Shown one piece after another: positions 10,845 through 21,429 of a stretch of DNA of 64,000 bases (the stretch's first letter is position 1; each line of letters starts with the position of its first letter). The notes under the pieces are model-generated. The model had not been told where the DNA came from and did no database searches. It worked only from the letters and a program-made list of their open reading frames with translations. Source of the DNA: Angiostrongylus vasorum (taxonomy: Eukaryota > Nematoda > Chromadorea > Rhabditida > Metastrongylidae); assembly GCA_018806985.1 (NCBI GenBank), contig JADANN010000021.1, forward strand, positions 62,001-126,000. The letters are read 5' to 3'. The translations under genes were made by a program, and so were the position numbers.

Positions 10845-11140
10845 TCGGAACCTCAGTTGGATATCGAACTCGTGACTTCCTTTGCCGAGAGCTCACGTGC
10901 TATCCATCACATCATCCGAGGCTCTCGGTTTGCTTTCTCTCAGTCGTGTTGACGGGTAATTGCTGAAAGCATTGTCAGGATTAAAAAGTGGTTAAAATGA
11001 AGACAAAGCAAGAGCCCTCGGTTAATTTGGTGGACAGCACGTGAGCTCACGAAAAGGTTAGTCGCGGGTTCGAATCTGACCTGGGTTCCAATTTTTCTCA
11101 TGTCATAGCATCCTTGTGGTTTTATTTCACACACTACTCT
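10845..11140. repeat. Pal-M palindromic repeat, copy 2
   Basis: The left arm 10850-10935 (CGAACTCGTGACTTCC, GAGCTCACGTGCTATCCA) pairs with the right arm 11010-11130 (GTGGACAGCACGTGAGCTCA, GTCGCGGGTTCGAATCTGAC). The right arm has tRNA-like A and B boxes (GGTTCGAATC). Confidence 0.68.
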
Positions 11141-11149
11141 GATATCAAA

Positions 11150-12640
11150 AAAACAATAAGCAGAAAATAAAAAAGTTAAGTTATTGCATACATTGTATTT
11201 TTACGACGTAGATATCAAAATAAGACGAAAACATAAAATAAAAATAGAACCGTAAAAGGTCACTAATTGGCAATCTTAGAGATATGTGGACATAAACTAT
11301 AAAAGGCAATCGTGTGTTGTTGCTTCGTTCGTACCGACGCGAACAAGAAAGAAATCCATGTCAACGAGTTCTCGCTAAAATGAATTCTCCTTATTTTTCT
11401 CGTTAAATGAAAATGACAATAAATACGGCATAAAGGAAATCATTTGTGGAGAAAATCAGAATCCTTGACGTCGAAATGTTCGTAATGAAAAGAATGCAAG
11501 CAAAACCGCAGTAACGATGCCGTCTCCATAAACGGCAACCACGTACTAGGTCACCACTAGGTCGTTTGCGCATTCGATTAGTAGCTAGCTTCATCTGAGA
11601 TATACAGGATATTTCATTAGAAATACTTTGTGTATAAACTGCATGCCACTACCGTACTGCGTTGAAGTGTAGACAATCTTACCATAGTGGTGATTGTTTT
11701 GTAATCGTCATCTGCAGATGGTGAAGTTCATGTATATGCTTTGCTCTACTGTTCACTGTTAGTTGCATTTTTCTCCTCAATATTGAATTCAAGTAAAGAT
11801 CGCTTTTCTTTTGAATAATGATTAAGCTGTGTTAGAACCATTTCAGGTTTTCCTCAACGATTTGTGGATCGCAGGCAAGTTCTTCACCTTCACCACTGCT
11901 TTTTTCTCTGCGTAGGCAAGCACATTTCTTCGTGCAGTAATATCTCATAACTTCTGTTCAAAATTTGTAATCAACTGGCAAGGAAGTACACTTGAGGTAG
12001 TTAAAGTCACCTCGAACAAATACGCTAATATCACGTCAATTCAAAAAGAATTAAGCAAGTTATCAAGACTTATCCCAGCGGAAACAGTAGACATAAACTG
12101 ACATCCTCCCGGTCTCGAACGAGCTCTTGACATAGGAGCGTAGAATAAGATAGCTTTTGGTAATAATGAGAGAGTGAGAGAATCTCGTGGCAGTTATAGG
12201 CTCACTAGATTTACCTAGGCTACGGTGACAATTTGTACTTAAAATGCGCTCACGACACCACAAGAATGCTCTTGTTCAGAAGTTAGAAACTCGTCGCTTT
12301 GATGACGACATGGTTCATTATACTATTAAGTAGCAGTCACGCCAGCGAATATTGGCAAATTCCTACAAAATATGTGGAGAACTTACTTTTTTTGGTGGCC
12401 TTAAGATATCTATGTTAATGAGAAGCAATTTTCTGAAAGTTCATTCAAGCTTAACAATGTATCTGCGAATGCCCCATCTGGGATTATCTAAGTCTGGAAG
12501 TCCGTGATAAATGAATTGGCAGACATTAGTGGCATCGCCAAATTTGCAAAGGTCTTTGGTCAGACACACGATATTTCTTGGTAATCATCTAATCTATACG
12601 GACAATAGAGGATTTGGAGGATATATAAGCGGAATCAAAC
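11150..12640. other. Intergenic, no gene seen
   Basis: Short minus-strand frames at 11403-11594 and 12063-12263 lack splice-bounded support. No repeat family recognised. Confidence 0.4.
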
Positions 12641-12654
12641 ATCGGTCAACGTTA

Positions 12655-13020
12655 GCAGATATGTGCTATCAAAAGAGTCATGCTACGAGCAACCGAAGAC
12701 ATATATGTGAAGGAGGAGATACGATGTTCCGAACTAAGTTGACGACTAAACTTCAGTGGCGTCAACACATGTGTTAAGATGTGCTGTCAAGCAAACGATT
12801 TGTTTCGATAACATCTGATGTATGCTGTTAGCGGAAAAATTCTACGGGATACCAAGTACGCAATGGAAAGACGACCAACCAGATGACCAAACATCTTCAG
12901 AAACATCGTTAACGAAAACAGTGAAGCTTTTCGTATCTCTTAAGAAAAAGCAGAACAGAATGGGAACATTGGAACGTTAGGAACAACAAATGGGAGGGCA
13001 GGTTTCACAGGTGATCCTAT
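12655..13020 (+). pseudogene. RTE LINE C-terminal remnant
   Basis: Reads in broken frames as the C-terminal tail of the RTE polyprotein: RATEDIYVKEEIRCSEL, then MERRPTR before an in-frame stop, and WEHWNVRNNKWEG. These correspond to the RSSELR, GRPPTRW and HW...AR.R..W blocks near the end of the other RTE copies. Several frameshifts. Assigned by pattern, so moderate confidence only. Confidence 0.45.
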
Positions 13021-13029
13021 ACATGAACT

Positions 13030-13588
13030 ATAGAGGAGAAATGCATTTTCGCCCAAAAATAACTTGATAGATTAGAGTCAGAAGTATTCAAATCAACTCG
13101 AAGTGAAATTAGGTTTGGTTAAAGAAATCGCTAACAACATCCTGAGTCGACTGGAGGAGTTTACACGAAACGCCATTCAATTAAACTGAATAAAATTGAG
13201 TGTCTAAAATGAGAAGAAAATGAAACGAAGTTAGTGCATTAAGAAAGTCCATCGTTCGTTCAAATCACATAGCAGTACGCATACGTCACGTAGTTGAGAC
13301 AATCGAATTGAAGGCGCTCCACTTCTGGATTCTGGATAAAGTCGCCGACATTTCTTTAGATACACCATCATTTTTTAGATTTTCAGGCGGTATTTTTGGC
13401 ACACCTGTTCTCCTCTGGGATCGACTACAAAGGAAATGACCAAGCGGTGATATTGTGACCTTTATTTGGTCATATTCTATGTAGTACAAATGTCAGCAAT
13501 GTAAGCACGCGTAGCACAGGCGATAGATTATAATTGAAGACGTTTGTGTATTTACAAGAAGTTTACAGATTCTTTGAAGAAGATCTCG
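13030..13588. other. Intergenic, no gene seen
   Basis: No supported coding frame, splice-bounded exon or repeat. Confidence 0.4.
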
Positions 13589-13589
13589 T

Positions 13590-13985
13590 CATCCCAACTG
13601 CTCGTAGCTGAGAGGTGTTCCTGGGTATCGTGCTGCGGTGTACAGCGGAAAGATTCACACTCCTATCAGGGCCTCCCAAGCTGAGAAGGCGTTTCCATCA
13701 GGAAGCCCTGCTAAGAGTAAACCAATACCAACATCAAAATCCACCACTATTCAGGTATGAAAGTATTTGCATGGTGGCACATCTCCCTCTGACCCACAAC
13801 CGCTGCGACTCCCTGTGTTGGTAACGACCTGATGCAGACTTTGGCTAGGGGGGACCTCAGGACTCCAAGGAACCACAATGGCTAAACCAGCAAAGTTCCA
13901 AAAAAATAGAAATTATGATGGGGCCTGCGCAACCTGTGAAGAGAGGTCATTTAAGTGTCCAAGCAAGAAAGTAAGTAAGTAAATC
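13590..13985 (+). repeat. Rep-A dispersed repeat, copy 3
   Basis: Forward copy with GGGCCTCCCAAGCTGAGAAG, GTTTCCATCAGGAAGCCC, ATCTCCCTCTGACCCACAA, GGAACCACAATGGCTAAACC, and an AAGTAAGTAAGTAA tail at 13968-13982. Confidence 0.8.
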
Positions 13986-13989
13986 TGCA

Positions 13990-14840
13990 GACCACTTTGG
14001 TGAACGTCTGAATTTGAAACGAACGTTTTGTGAGAAATTCACGTTTTTTGAAGACATCATCAAACTCTCGCAACGATAACCTTTTTTATTTTTTAATTTA
14101 ACGCAAAAAATCAAACGTTTCCTATTAAATTAATGCCTTCAATTAGGATGAAAAGAACGCAGCAGGGAGAAAATTTCACAATCTCAATTGTAGAGAAAAG
14201 GTTAAAATAGAAAAACTAACGTGATTTAAATAATCCTGTTGAGATTGCAGTGTTGCCACAACCAATAAGTTTCTTCTAAATTTGCTAAAACATCGGATAT
14301 GCGATTTGGTTTCTGCAAGTACTCGCGATTGCTTAACGATGAATAGCGGTATGTGTTTCCTTCTTTAGTCTCTGAATGCATCTAAATCCTTCCATTTTCA
14401 ATGCTTTTTTACATCAACCCAAAGATTCACTCTGTCACACGATTTTCGATTAGGTCACTTAACGCCGAATGTTGCTACGTGACAGAAATTGCTATCGTCA
14501 TAGAAGAATCCTTTCCGATAAGCGAAGAACTTTTTTGTGATCTAAAATAGCCGACGGAAAGATCTGTGTTAGAGATCTGGAAACATTCTCTTCAGCAAAT
14601 TCCTGGAGACAAATTCACTTTCACTCATTCACTTAATTCCTTCACTGAACACAGGAATGGATGGAGAAGGCTGTCGACCCCCTGTGTAATTAAACACACG
14701 TATTAACAAATAGATGAAATGTTTACAGACTTGTCAGAGTTGTCAATTTATATAAGTAAGCAAGTATTTCGATTAATCATTCCGCTAATTTAAACATGAA
14801 GTTTCTCTTTATGAGGTCACGTTAAGGTCTGTTTTGAGCA
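13990..14840. other. Intergenic, no gene seen
   Basis: No supported coding frame or recognised repeat. Confidence 0.4.
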
Positions 14841-14844
14841 CATC

Positions 14845-14962
14845 TATATGTGTGACTCAACCACAATGATACTGAGAAATCGCAAAACTCCGGACTGCAG
14901 GTATTTGCTCTGGGGACCACACCATGCGGGTCCTTCGTTTCGCCTGTCTCTCAGCTCAAAAG
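14845..14962 (+). repeat. Pal-M partial, copy 3
   Basis: CAACCACAATGATACTGAGA and CGCAAAACTCCGGACTGCAGG followed by CACACCATGCGGGTCCTTCG and CGCCTGTCTCTCAGC. The same right-hand segment occurs at 41.7 kb (+) and 23.3 kb (-), defining a subfamily. Confidence 0.65.
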
Positions 14963-15119
14963 AATTATTCATAAAACAAATCTTCAAAAGCAGATGGTTG
15001 AATTTCGATGCTACAAGGTGTTTACAAGACAACAGCAGGTTTCAAATAAAGTAGAATTTCAACTGTAACAAGCTGGATTCTGAAAAGTGACTTCATTAAG
15101 GAGTGTTCGAAAAAAACCA

Positions 15120-15860
15120 AAAAATAAAAAAAATTTATAGATATCGAAAGTTACACAAAAATATTAAATCATTATAATAATTATAAAATTGCAAAATTAT
15201 AAATTAAAAATATTAAATTTTCAAATTCCTCCCAACGGTTTACCGCCTCATCGTGGATGGAAGGTGTTCCTGGGTGTCGGACTGCGATGTATAGCGGGGG
15301 ATTCGTCCCCCCGACAGGGTCTCCCAAGCTGAGAAAGTGTGCGGCGTTTCCATCAGAAAGTCTAGCTAAGAGTACATCTATATCAGGATCCACCACCGTC
15401 CTGGTTTCAAAGGGTAACAAATCTCTCTCTGATCCACAAGGGCTGCGACTGCTTGCGGTGGTGAAGACTTGAGGGCAGACTTTGGCCTGGCTGACCTCTT
15501 CATTCTAGGGAACCACAATGGCTTAATGAGCAAATCTGCGAAAAATGGTGATTATGCTGAGGCCCGCACAACTAGTGAGGACGGGCCCTTCAAGTATCAA
15601 GTAAGTAAGTAATTATTAAATTATTAAATTATTGAATTTAAATTCCATTAATTAAACTAATATTAAATTACAAATTATTGCAAATTATTACTACTATTAA
15701 GTATTGTTTATCATTATTACTAAATTATATTAACTAAATCAATATTAAATTTAAAGTGCTGAATTAAAATTATTAAATTGCAAAGTTATAAAATTATAAA
15801 ATTATAATAAGTAAAAAATATTAAAAAATATACATAGATATGGAAAGTTACTGGAAGTTC
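15120..15860. repeat. AT-rich ATTAAA/AATTAT block split by Rep-A
   Basis: Low-complexity units (AAATTAT, TATTAAAT) occupy 15120-15225 and 15605-15835. Near each outer edge lies a matching 17-base word, TAGATATCGAAAGTTAC at about 15137 and TAGATATGGAAAGTTAC at about 15836. Confidence 0.75.
15225..15612 (+). repeat. Rep-A dispersed repeat, copy 4
   Basis: Near-consensus copy inserted in the AT-rich block: ACGGTTTACCGCCTCATCGT, GGGTGTCGGACTGCGAT, AGGGTCTCCCAAGCTGAGAA, and the tail CAAGTAAGTAAGTAA. Confidence 0.85.
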
Positions 15861-16149
15861 AGCGTAACTTCATACGGGCATCGGAAGTGTAAATATCCTT
15901 TGCAAGCGAGCATACTAGCAATAATCAATTTTTCTAAAAGTTCACACATTTGTTCTGTTGAGCCAATTATGAGTCCACATCCTTTCGTTGATTGGCGGAG
16001 GGCCCTTAGTACGACGAGAAATTTCTTCCTGATTATTCTACACCGATATCTATACGTTCATGAAAAAAAGAAGAACCAAAAGAAAACAGTGGTTCCATAA
16101 ATATCCGACTGACTCTGCATACATGACATGAATTTTTATTTTCCTTAAA

Positions 16150-16800
16150 AGGAGGCTGGTGGTACAGTGGTAATGCACCCCAGTTTATCAAGAGCCCAAT
16201 GCTGGCTCAACCCTGCACCAAGTTCACCTAGCCACCCATCCTTTCATGTCGGTAAATTAGTATCAGTCTTCCGACTTTGTCTTATTTCCTTCAATCTGCG
16301 CGAAAACATTTTAGCGAAGAAATCTCAGAAATTACAGTGAGAGTTGAAACGAGCAACATCCAATGGCATTCGATAGAAAGAAGAAAATCCTCAAATATGA
16401 GTCGAAGCCACACTCAAAAATTACGAAGATATTCGTGAGTGAAGAAAGCGAGTAAACCAATCCAATTTAATAATTACTGAAATACGCACAGAAGATGTGA
16501 GGACTCGTCAGGTGAATACTCAAACAATTTCATCAAACCGGTGCTCGTAGTTCAGTGCTCAGGAGTTGTCCTCCAAGGCGACTGCTACGTCGGTTCGATG
16601 CTGTTCTCTCGCCCAACGAATCTCTCCACCATCTACACTGTTTGGAAAGGATGAAATCACTGATATAATACACCAGTAAGCTCCAGCAAACAATTTCGCA
16701 TGTTAATTAAGTATTCAGTCACCTTTGACGATGCTTGGTAATGTCGGATGCGCATTCCTAAGCAATTCATCAACGCCGAACGCGCTTTACGTCTTTTGTC
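16150..16800 (+). mobile_element. SINE1 copy split by ~400 bases
   Basis: Head and core (GGTGGTACAGTGGTAATGCA, CTAGCCACCCATCCTTTCAT, GTCGGTAAATTAGTATC) lie at 16150-16270. The matching body and end (TATTCAGTCACCTTTGACG, ATGCTTGGTAATGTCGGATG, CAATTCATCAACGCCG) lie at 16705-16790. The intervening sequence matches no repeat recognised here. Confidence 0.5.
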
Positions 16801-17019
16801 CATATCTTGCAACAAAAAGTCATTCTTAATAGATTTTTTCTTACGATAGGCCACGTGTTCGTTATTGATTGCTGTTTAAGAGCGATATTTGCATTTTTAG
16901 GAATTTTTTTTCGAGAATAGTATAAAGTGCTGTGAGACATCAGTTGCAGTTGGATACGAAGAAAAAAATGCTAAAACATAATATATTTGTTTTATTTCCC
17001 AATTTTAACCTTTTTTACT

Positions 17020-17440
17020 TACTGCCTACTCTTTTTTGATGGCAGGGTATATATATTTATTTTATTTCATTTTATTTGACCCGCCTTCACGTCTGCTGTG
17101 CGGATCCCAGCACTTCTCACATTCGATTCGTTTCCTCGTATCCGTTGTCCACGAAGATCTTCCTACTTTTACTTGTGGCTTTGGTTGCTGCTTAAGGATT
17201 TCCATTTCATCTTGAATGTCTTAGAATGCTGGTCGAGGATTTCTTTCTGAAGTCCCTGGGCTGGAGCGTTCCCAAATGGATTGCAGAGAGCGATTTTTTT
17301 CCCAGATAAGTCCGACACCAATTTGCCGACCCCGGAGGGATGAGAGGCTTGGTTGGCCCGGAGCGGAATCGGAGTAGTACCATGCATGTGATAACGAACA
17401 TCACTACCACTGTACTATCTGCTCCTTGCTAAAACGTATA
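17020..17440 (-). mobile_element. SINE2 copy 3 next to a Pal-M end
   Basis: 17020-17050 is the outer end of a Pal-M repeat (ACTGCCTACTC...GATGGCAGGGTA). It is followed by a full SINE2 in reverse: tail TTTATTTTATTTCATTTTAT, body GGATCCCAGCACTTCTC through GGTTGCTGCTTAAGGATTT, core CCGACCCCGGAGGGATGAGA, and a tRNA-like head whose reverse complement reads TAGTACAGTGGTAGTG and CTCCGATTCCGC (A- and B-box-like). The two short minus frames at 17169-17410 fall inside it. Confidence 0.75.
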
Positions 17441-17449
17441 TCAAGTAAA

Positions 17450-18105
17450 AAACTGGCAATTTTAGTAGAGTTACTGCTAAACTTACACCAATAGCAAGGT
17501 ATTATGAAAACGTTATAAAAATTCAAGAATAGACGAACACACAATTGAGATAAAAATGCATAATACTCCCGCAGAGAACGAAAACGTCCATTAGCCGCCG
17601 GTGAAGCTCCAAAGCCTTTGAAATTAACGTTTTGTGCTCCTGAGGAAAGATTTAAATGAATTGTCCGATTAACACGCGTAAAATGCTTTTGAAAAATATT
17701 TATTCATTTTGGACAACAATGAGATGACTACAATACTGTTTTTATCGTTACTTATTTATAGAAATATCTCATTGTGTTTCTAACGCATCCTCGGCATAAA
17801 AAACCAGAATACTGTAAATGGGTGCCCTTTTCTTTCAAGGAAGAAATGCTCGCATTCTTCGGACTGCGTGAACTCTTCGGATATGCTATTAACGGTGGCA
17901 TCGAATAGAAATAAAGAGCAGAGACGGGAATTGAAATCTCCAGGATTATTTCACTCTCTAGAACCTCTATTACTAAATAAGTGCAAACAAAAATGGTAAA
18001 ATTGTTAACAAGGGTATATGAAAAAGTGTAAGTGTAAAATCGTAACGAAGATCTATACTACCACTATACTTCTGCAAGATCTATGCTACAGAGCCCCGGT
18101 AACAA
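17450..18105. other. Intergenic, no gene seen
   Basis: No splice-bounded frame or recognised repeat before the hammerhead-like motif at 18110. Confidence 0.4.
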
Positions 18106-18109
18106 GATC

Positions 18110-18149
18110 ATGGCTCTGAGGAAGGCGAAATCGGCGAAACGTCAGCCAT
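18110..18149 (+). ncRNA. Hammerhead-ribozyme-like motif
   Basis: ATGGCT - CTGAGGA - AGGCGAAATCGGC - GAAAC - GTC - AGCCAT. The flanks ATGGCT and AGCCAT form a perfect 6-pair stem I. CTGANGA and GAAA match the catalytic core, and GTC is a standard cleavage triplet (predicted cut after 18143). Stem III is reduced to AC/GU with no loop. An extra A follows the core before stem II, and stem II here is imperfect. Penelope-like elements are known to carry hammerhead motifs, and this lies upstream of one. Activity is inferred, not shown. Confidence 0.62.
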
Positions 18150-18599
18150 CGACCAACAACTACAAAAAACAATAGCAACGACAGTAGCAATAATGCTGTC
18201 AACTTATACCTCTCATCAGCTCAACAAGACCAGTTCATAAGAACATATAAATAAATGTTTCGGCTATTCATTTATACCGAGGGATAGAAAAAAGTCGGTC
18301 TTTTGAGTTATTAAAAGATGTTCCAGCTTGTAAGAGAAGTGTTATCACTAAGACAAAAAATCGTCTTAATGCGATAAAAGACTCACTCTTTCCGCCGCTA
18401 CTTAAAATATCTATGCTGCTGTGCAGAGAAACTTTTTCGAAGGAAAGCCGCCTAAACACCGGCTTCGAAAGCGAGCCAAGATGATGCTAAGGATATTATC
18501 AGAAAGTGTGCTTTTAGTTTGTGAGTGGGCTTGAAAGAAGCATATAAAAGGCGAAAATGATGAGTAACACCAAGAATGGAAATCCATAGCGTAAACAAT

Positions 18600-19963
18600 A
18601 ACCTCAAACCTCAACCTCACGAACAGCCAAATGTTCCTAGAATGTCTACGTAACGCGTCTCATAATAACGCGTACGTGATGGAGTCTTTCGACGGTGCCG
18701 CGTTGTACACTATCGTATCGAATGACTCCGCAATGCAAACCATCTTCGACCTTCTTGTTGAACATGAAGGAAGAATAAATATGCATGGCTTGTCCATCCA
18801 GCAGCTCATGGCTCTCTTAAACGAGTGCCTAAACTGCTCGATTTTCAGATGGTCTGGGGAATATTTCGCGCTATTGCGTTTAGAAGCCCCGTTCTCCGTC
18901 TCCGGCCACTACTCTACTGCAGATTCATAGATGATTGTTTTGTCGTCTTCTCTAGGCAAGAGGAGATGAAAAAAATGCCTCGAATTATTGAACGAGCAGT
19001 CTGAGTACATTAAGTTCACCTGGGAGAAACCGAGAAAAGACTGGCTTCCGTTTTTAAACGTTCAAATAAACCTACCAAGTAGCGGTTACATGACAAAGTG
19101 GTACCAAAAGCCAAGTAACAAGAACAACCTCGTTCATTTCCTTTCTTCCCACCCCTCAGACACAAAGAGGGCGCTCGTGAGAAACATGTTTCGAACAGCC
19201 ACCTCTGTGTGCACAAGTAGGGAAGTAAAGGAAGAATCGCGCAACTTGGCTCGGCAAATAGCCATCTCCAATGGGTACGAAATGTAACCCCACGAGATAA
19301 GTTTAGAAGGAGAATAACGCCCCCAAAACGAAGGGTTTGGCCGAAGCAAAAATCCCGTTTATCTTGCCCTTCATTATTGATGAAATAAGTGAAGCGATAA
19401 AGCGATGCTTAAGGAGGGCAGGTCCAGAGGAATCGGCGGTGATATTTGAAATACCACCGGCTACTCTACGTCGTCAGTTAGTTTGTAACCACCTGTATGA
19501 CCGTCTATGTGAAACATCAAATTGCGTAATTTGCCCTTTTGTCAAGGGCGGTGATTGCATGAGTTCAGGTGCGATATGCCTGGTCTTTTGTTGTACAAGC
19601 GGAGACGAATATATTGGCGAAACGGGCAGACCTTTGTGTATCCGCCTAAAAGAACACCTAGATGGCAAACGAAAGGCAAGGCAAAGTACCCCACTAAGGA
19701 GGCATAGGATAAAAAAACATAGCGGAGAAGATTTTGATGGAAAAGTCGCTATCATCGCACGGGAGAGTAAAACACCAACGCGCAAATTTCTCGAGGCTTT
19801 TTGGATAAATTCCAAAAATCCGGGGATGAATAGCAGGGAAGAATGCCCTGAGATAACGCGTGATCTAGCCCGTATCTCAGAACTGATTTTTGGTGTGGGG
19901 TGGCGCAGTAATCAGCCATATGTGACACTTAGCGGCTGTTCCTCCTTGGTGGAAGGCAGATAA
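18600..19963 (+). mobile_element. Penelope-like element, 5'-truncated RT plus GIY-YIG
   Basis: Retroelement coding region starting inside the reverse transcriptase (MFLECLRN... aligns with MFLDRLRT of the copy at 51.8 kb). The catalytic motif CRFIDDCF is present at about 18924-18947. Relative to that copy, about 60 bases are missing just upstream, removing the conserved GLAMGQRLAPSLA block. Frameshifts follow the IDD motif. After the RT thumb (SEYIKFTWEKPRKDWLPFLN, KWYQKPSNKNN) a further stop precedes the endonuclease frame. Hammerhead-like motifs in the same orientation stand at 18110 and 20082, as expected of repeats bounding a Penelope-like element. Not autonomous. Confidence 0.85.
19337..19963 (+). 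CDS. GIY-YIG endonuclease domain of Penelope-like element, open frame
   Basis: An uninterrupted 208-residue frame, the best-kept mobile-element reading frame in the window. It has a CVIC plus downstream cysteine cluster (C63, C66, C74), the linker typical of canonical Penelope endonucleases, then GIY-YIG at EYIGETGRPL (YIG 92-94, Arg 98 and 103, His 107), and the catalytic glutamate in KFLEAFW (Glu 153). In Penelope-like elements this domain nicks target DNA to prime reverse transcription. Its own start is not real: it is the C-terminal half of a longer RT-EN protein whose RT part is broken. Whether it is transcribed is unknown. Confidence 0.82.
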   Translation: MAEAKIPFILPFIIDEISEAIKRCLRRAGPEESAVIFEIPPATLRRQLVCNHLYDRLCETSNCVICPFVKGGDCMSSGAICLVFCCTSGDEYIGETGRPLCIRLKEHLDGKRKARQSTPLRRHRIKKHSGEDFDGKVAIIARESKTPTRKFLEAFWINSKNPGMNSREECPEITRDLARISELIFGVGWRSNQPYVTLSGCSSLVEGR

Positions 19964-20081
19964 AAACGGTGGGTTTTTTCGAGAAGCCGATGATCGTGTA
20001 ATTATTGTTCAGAATTTCATCTTTCTGTTTGCGTTGTTGAAGCGTTTGACCTAGTAAATTACATATTAGTGTACTCTTCCA

Positions 20082-20117
20082 GGCTCTGAAGAAGGCGATA
20101 CTGCCGAAATGTCAGCT
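20082..20117 (+). ncRNA. Hammerhead-ribozyme-like motif
   Basis: GGCT - CTGAAGA - AGGCGATACTGCC - GAAAT - GTC - AGCT. Core bases are intact, stem II GGC/GCC is closed, and stem I has 3-4 pairs including a G-U. It lies just after the Penelope-like endonuclease. The same segment with flanks recurs at 40.4-40.6 kb. Confidence 0.6.
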
Positions 20118-20215
20118 ACCGGTGTGTTGTGTGTGTTATAATTGTAAGGAAGTAAAGGTGTGCTGAATAACAACCTCGCGATTGCTGTAAAAAAGAGAAC
20201 AACAGATTTATAATC
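20118..20215 (+). mobile_element. Penelope-like terminal segment
   Basis: GTGTGTTGTGTGTGTTATAA, AACAACCTCGCGATTGCTG and the following bases match 40496-40620 closely. It marks the 3' end of the element. Confidence 0.65.
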
Positions 20216-21330
20216 CAATGACGAGGTTAATAGAGAGTCGATCACATTCGATAGTATTTAGCACTGAAAGTATAAAGCACAAGGTAAAATATTGTTCGAA
20301 AATACCCAATTTAGCGAAAAATTGTTGGAGATAATCGAGAACCCAGCATAACGGATGTAGTGATTTTTCACGATAACCGTTTGAAAAACTGGAAAAAAAG
20401 GTTATAATTAGGTAGCTAGCATCCAGAAAATTCTCCATTTATTGAGCAAACCTTTCAGGCATGCTTAAAAAGTGGTGCTTTTTCCTGGAATGTGAAATAT
20501 GCTTTGCTAAGCCGATGTGCTCTCTGCCGACGATTTTAACATTGTTTGCAGTCAGTTTAACTTCGCCGTATTTATCTTATTCCTCTCATGCGACTTCCTG
20601 AGAATTACGTCACTCATTAACCTCTCAGGACTTTCAGTAAATTCACCGTGTTCTAGGCGCACCACTACCATGGATAAAGACTGGGATTAATTCAAAGCCT
20701 AGCGTGGGTGTAGTGGGTAATGCTGGGAAAAGCATACACAGCCATGCAAGAAAGAAGCCTGATACTCCAGCTGCATCCGAACCAACTACGCCAGTGTGAC
20801 CATCTATGTACAGCAACAGAGGTATTGGAGAATACCTTGGTGCTCATATGATTTTTGAAGAGAGTTGGTAGAACTGAATGAATGAAATGAATATGAATGA
20901 AAACGAGAAATGAGAGACTAAATTACTGCTGAGGTCTTCTCAATGCATGCTAAAATGCTTGCTGCTGATTCGTTATTTGAGCTACGATTAAAATCAGAAA
21001 GAGGAGCGGTAGAATTTCGGACGCTTTTGTTTCAATTTTGACCTTCATAAACCTCTGACGAATTATTCGGACATTATTTATTTATTTGGAGTTTATTTGG
21101 ACAAGAAGTGAAGAGAAGGCTTCAAGATAGCAGAGGGGATTGAGGTGATGCACTAATTTCTGGATGATAATAAGTTATGCAGTTATGCACTGACCAATTC
21201 ATGAACACGTTATGTTAAAGAAATAAATGAAAAAGAGGGAAGCACAATTATGCATGGAAGCAAAAGAGGAAAATAAGATGAAACATAAGATCACCGGGTC
21301 ACTATTTCAAAAGTCTTGCCTGTCGTGTAA
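20215..21330. other. Intergenic, no gene seen
   Basis: No splice-bounded exon or repeat recognised. Confidence 0.4.
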
Positions 21331-21334
21331 TGGT

Positions 21335-21425
21335 AAAGGAAAGGCTGTCGGCGTTGACCAATCTCTAATGGTTGCGCCATGTATTCGATTCCATTCATAG
21401 CATAATGAAGCCGATTTGAATCATC
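21335..21425 (-). mobile_element. SINE1 3' end fragment
   Basis: Reverse copy of the SINE1 end: GTCGGCGTTGACCAATCTC, GCGCCATGTATTCGATTCC, AGCATAATGAAGCCGATT. Confidence 0.55.
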
Positions 21426-21429
21426 TTTG

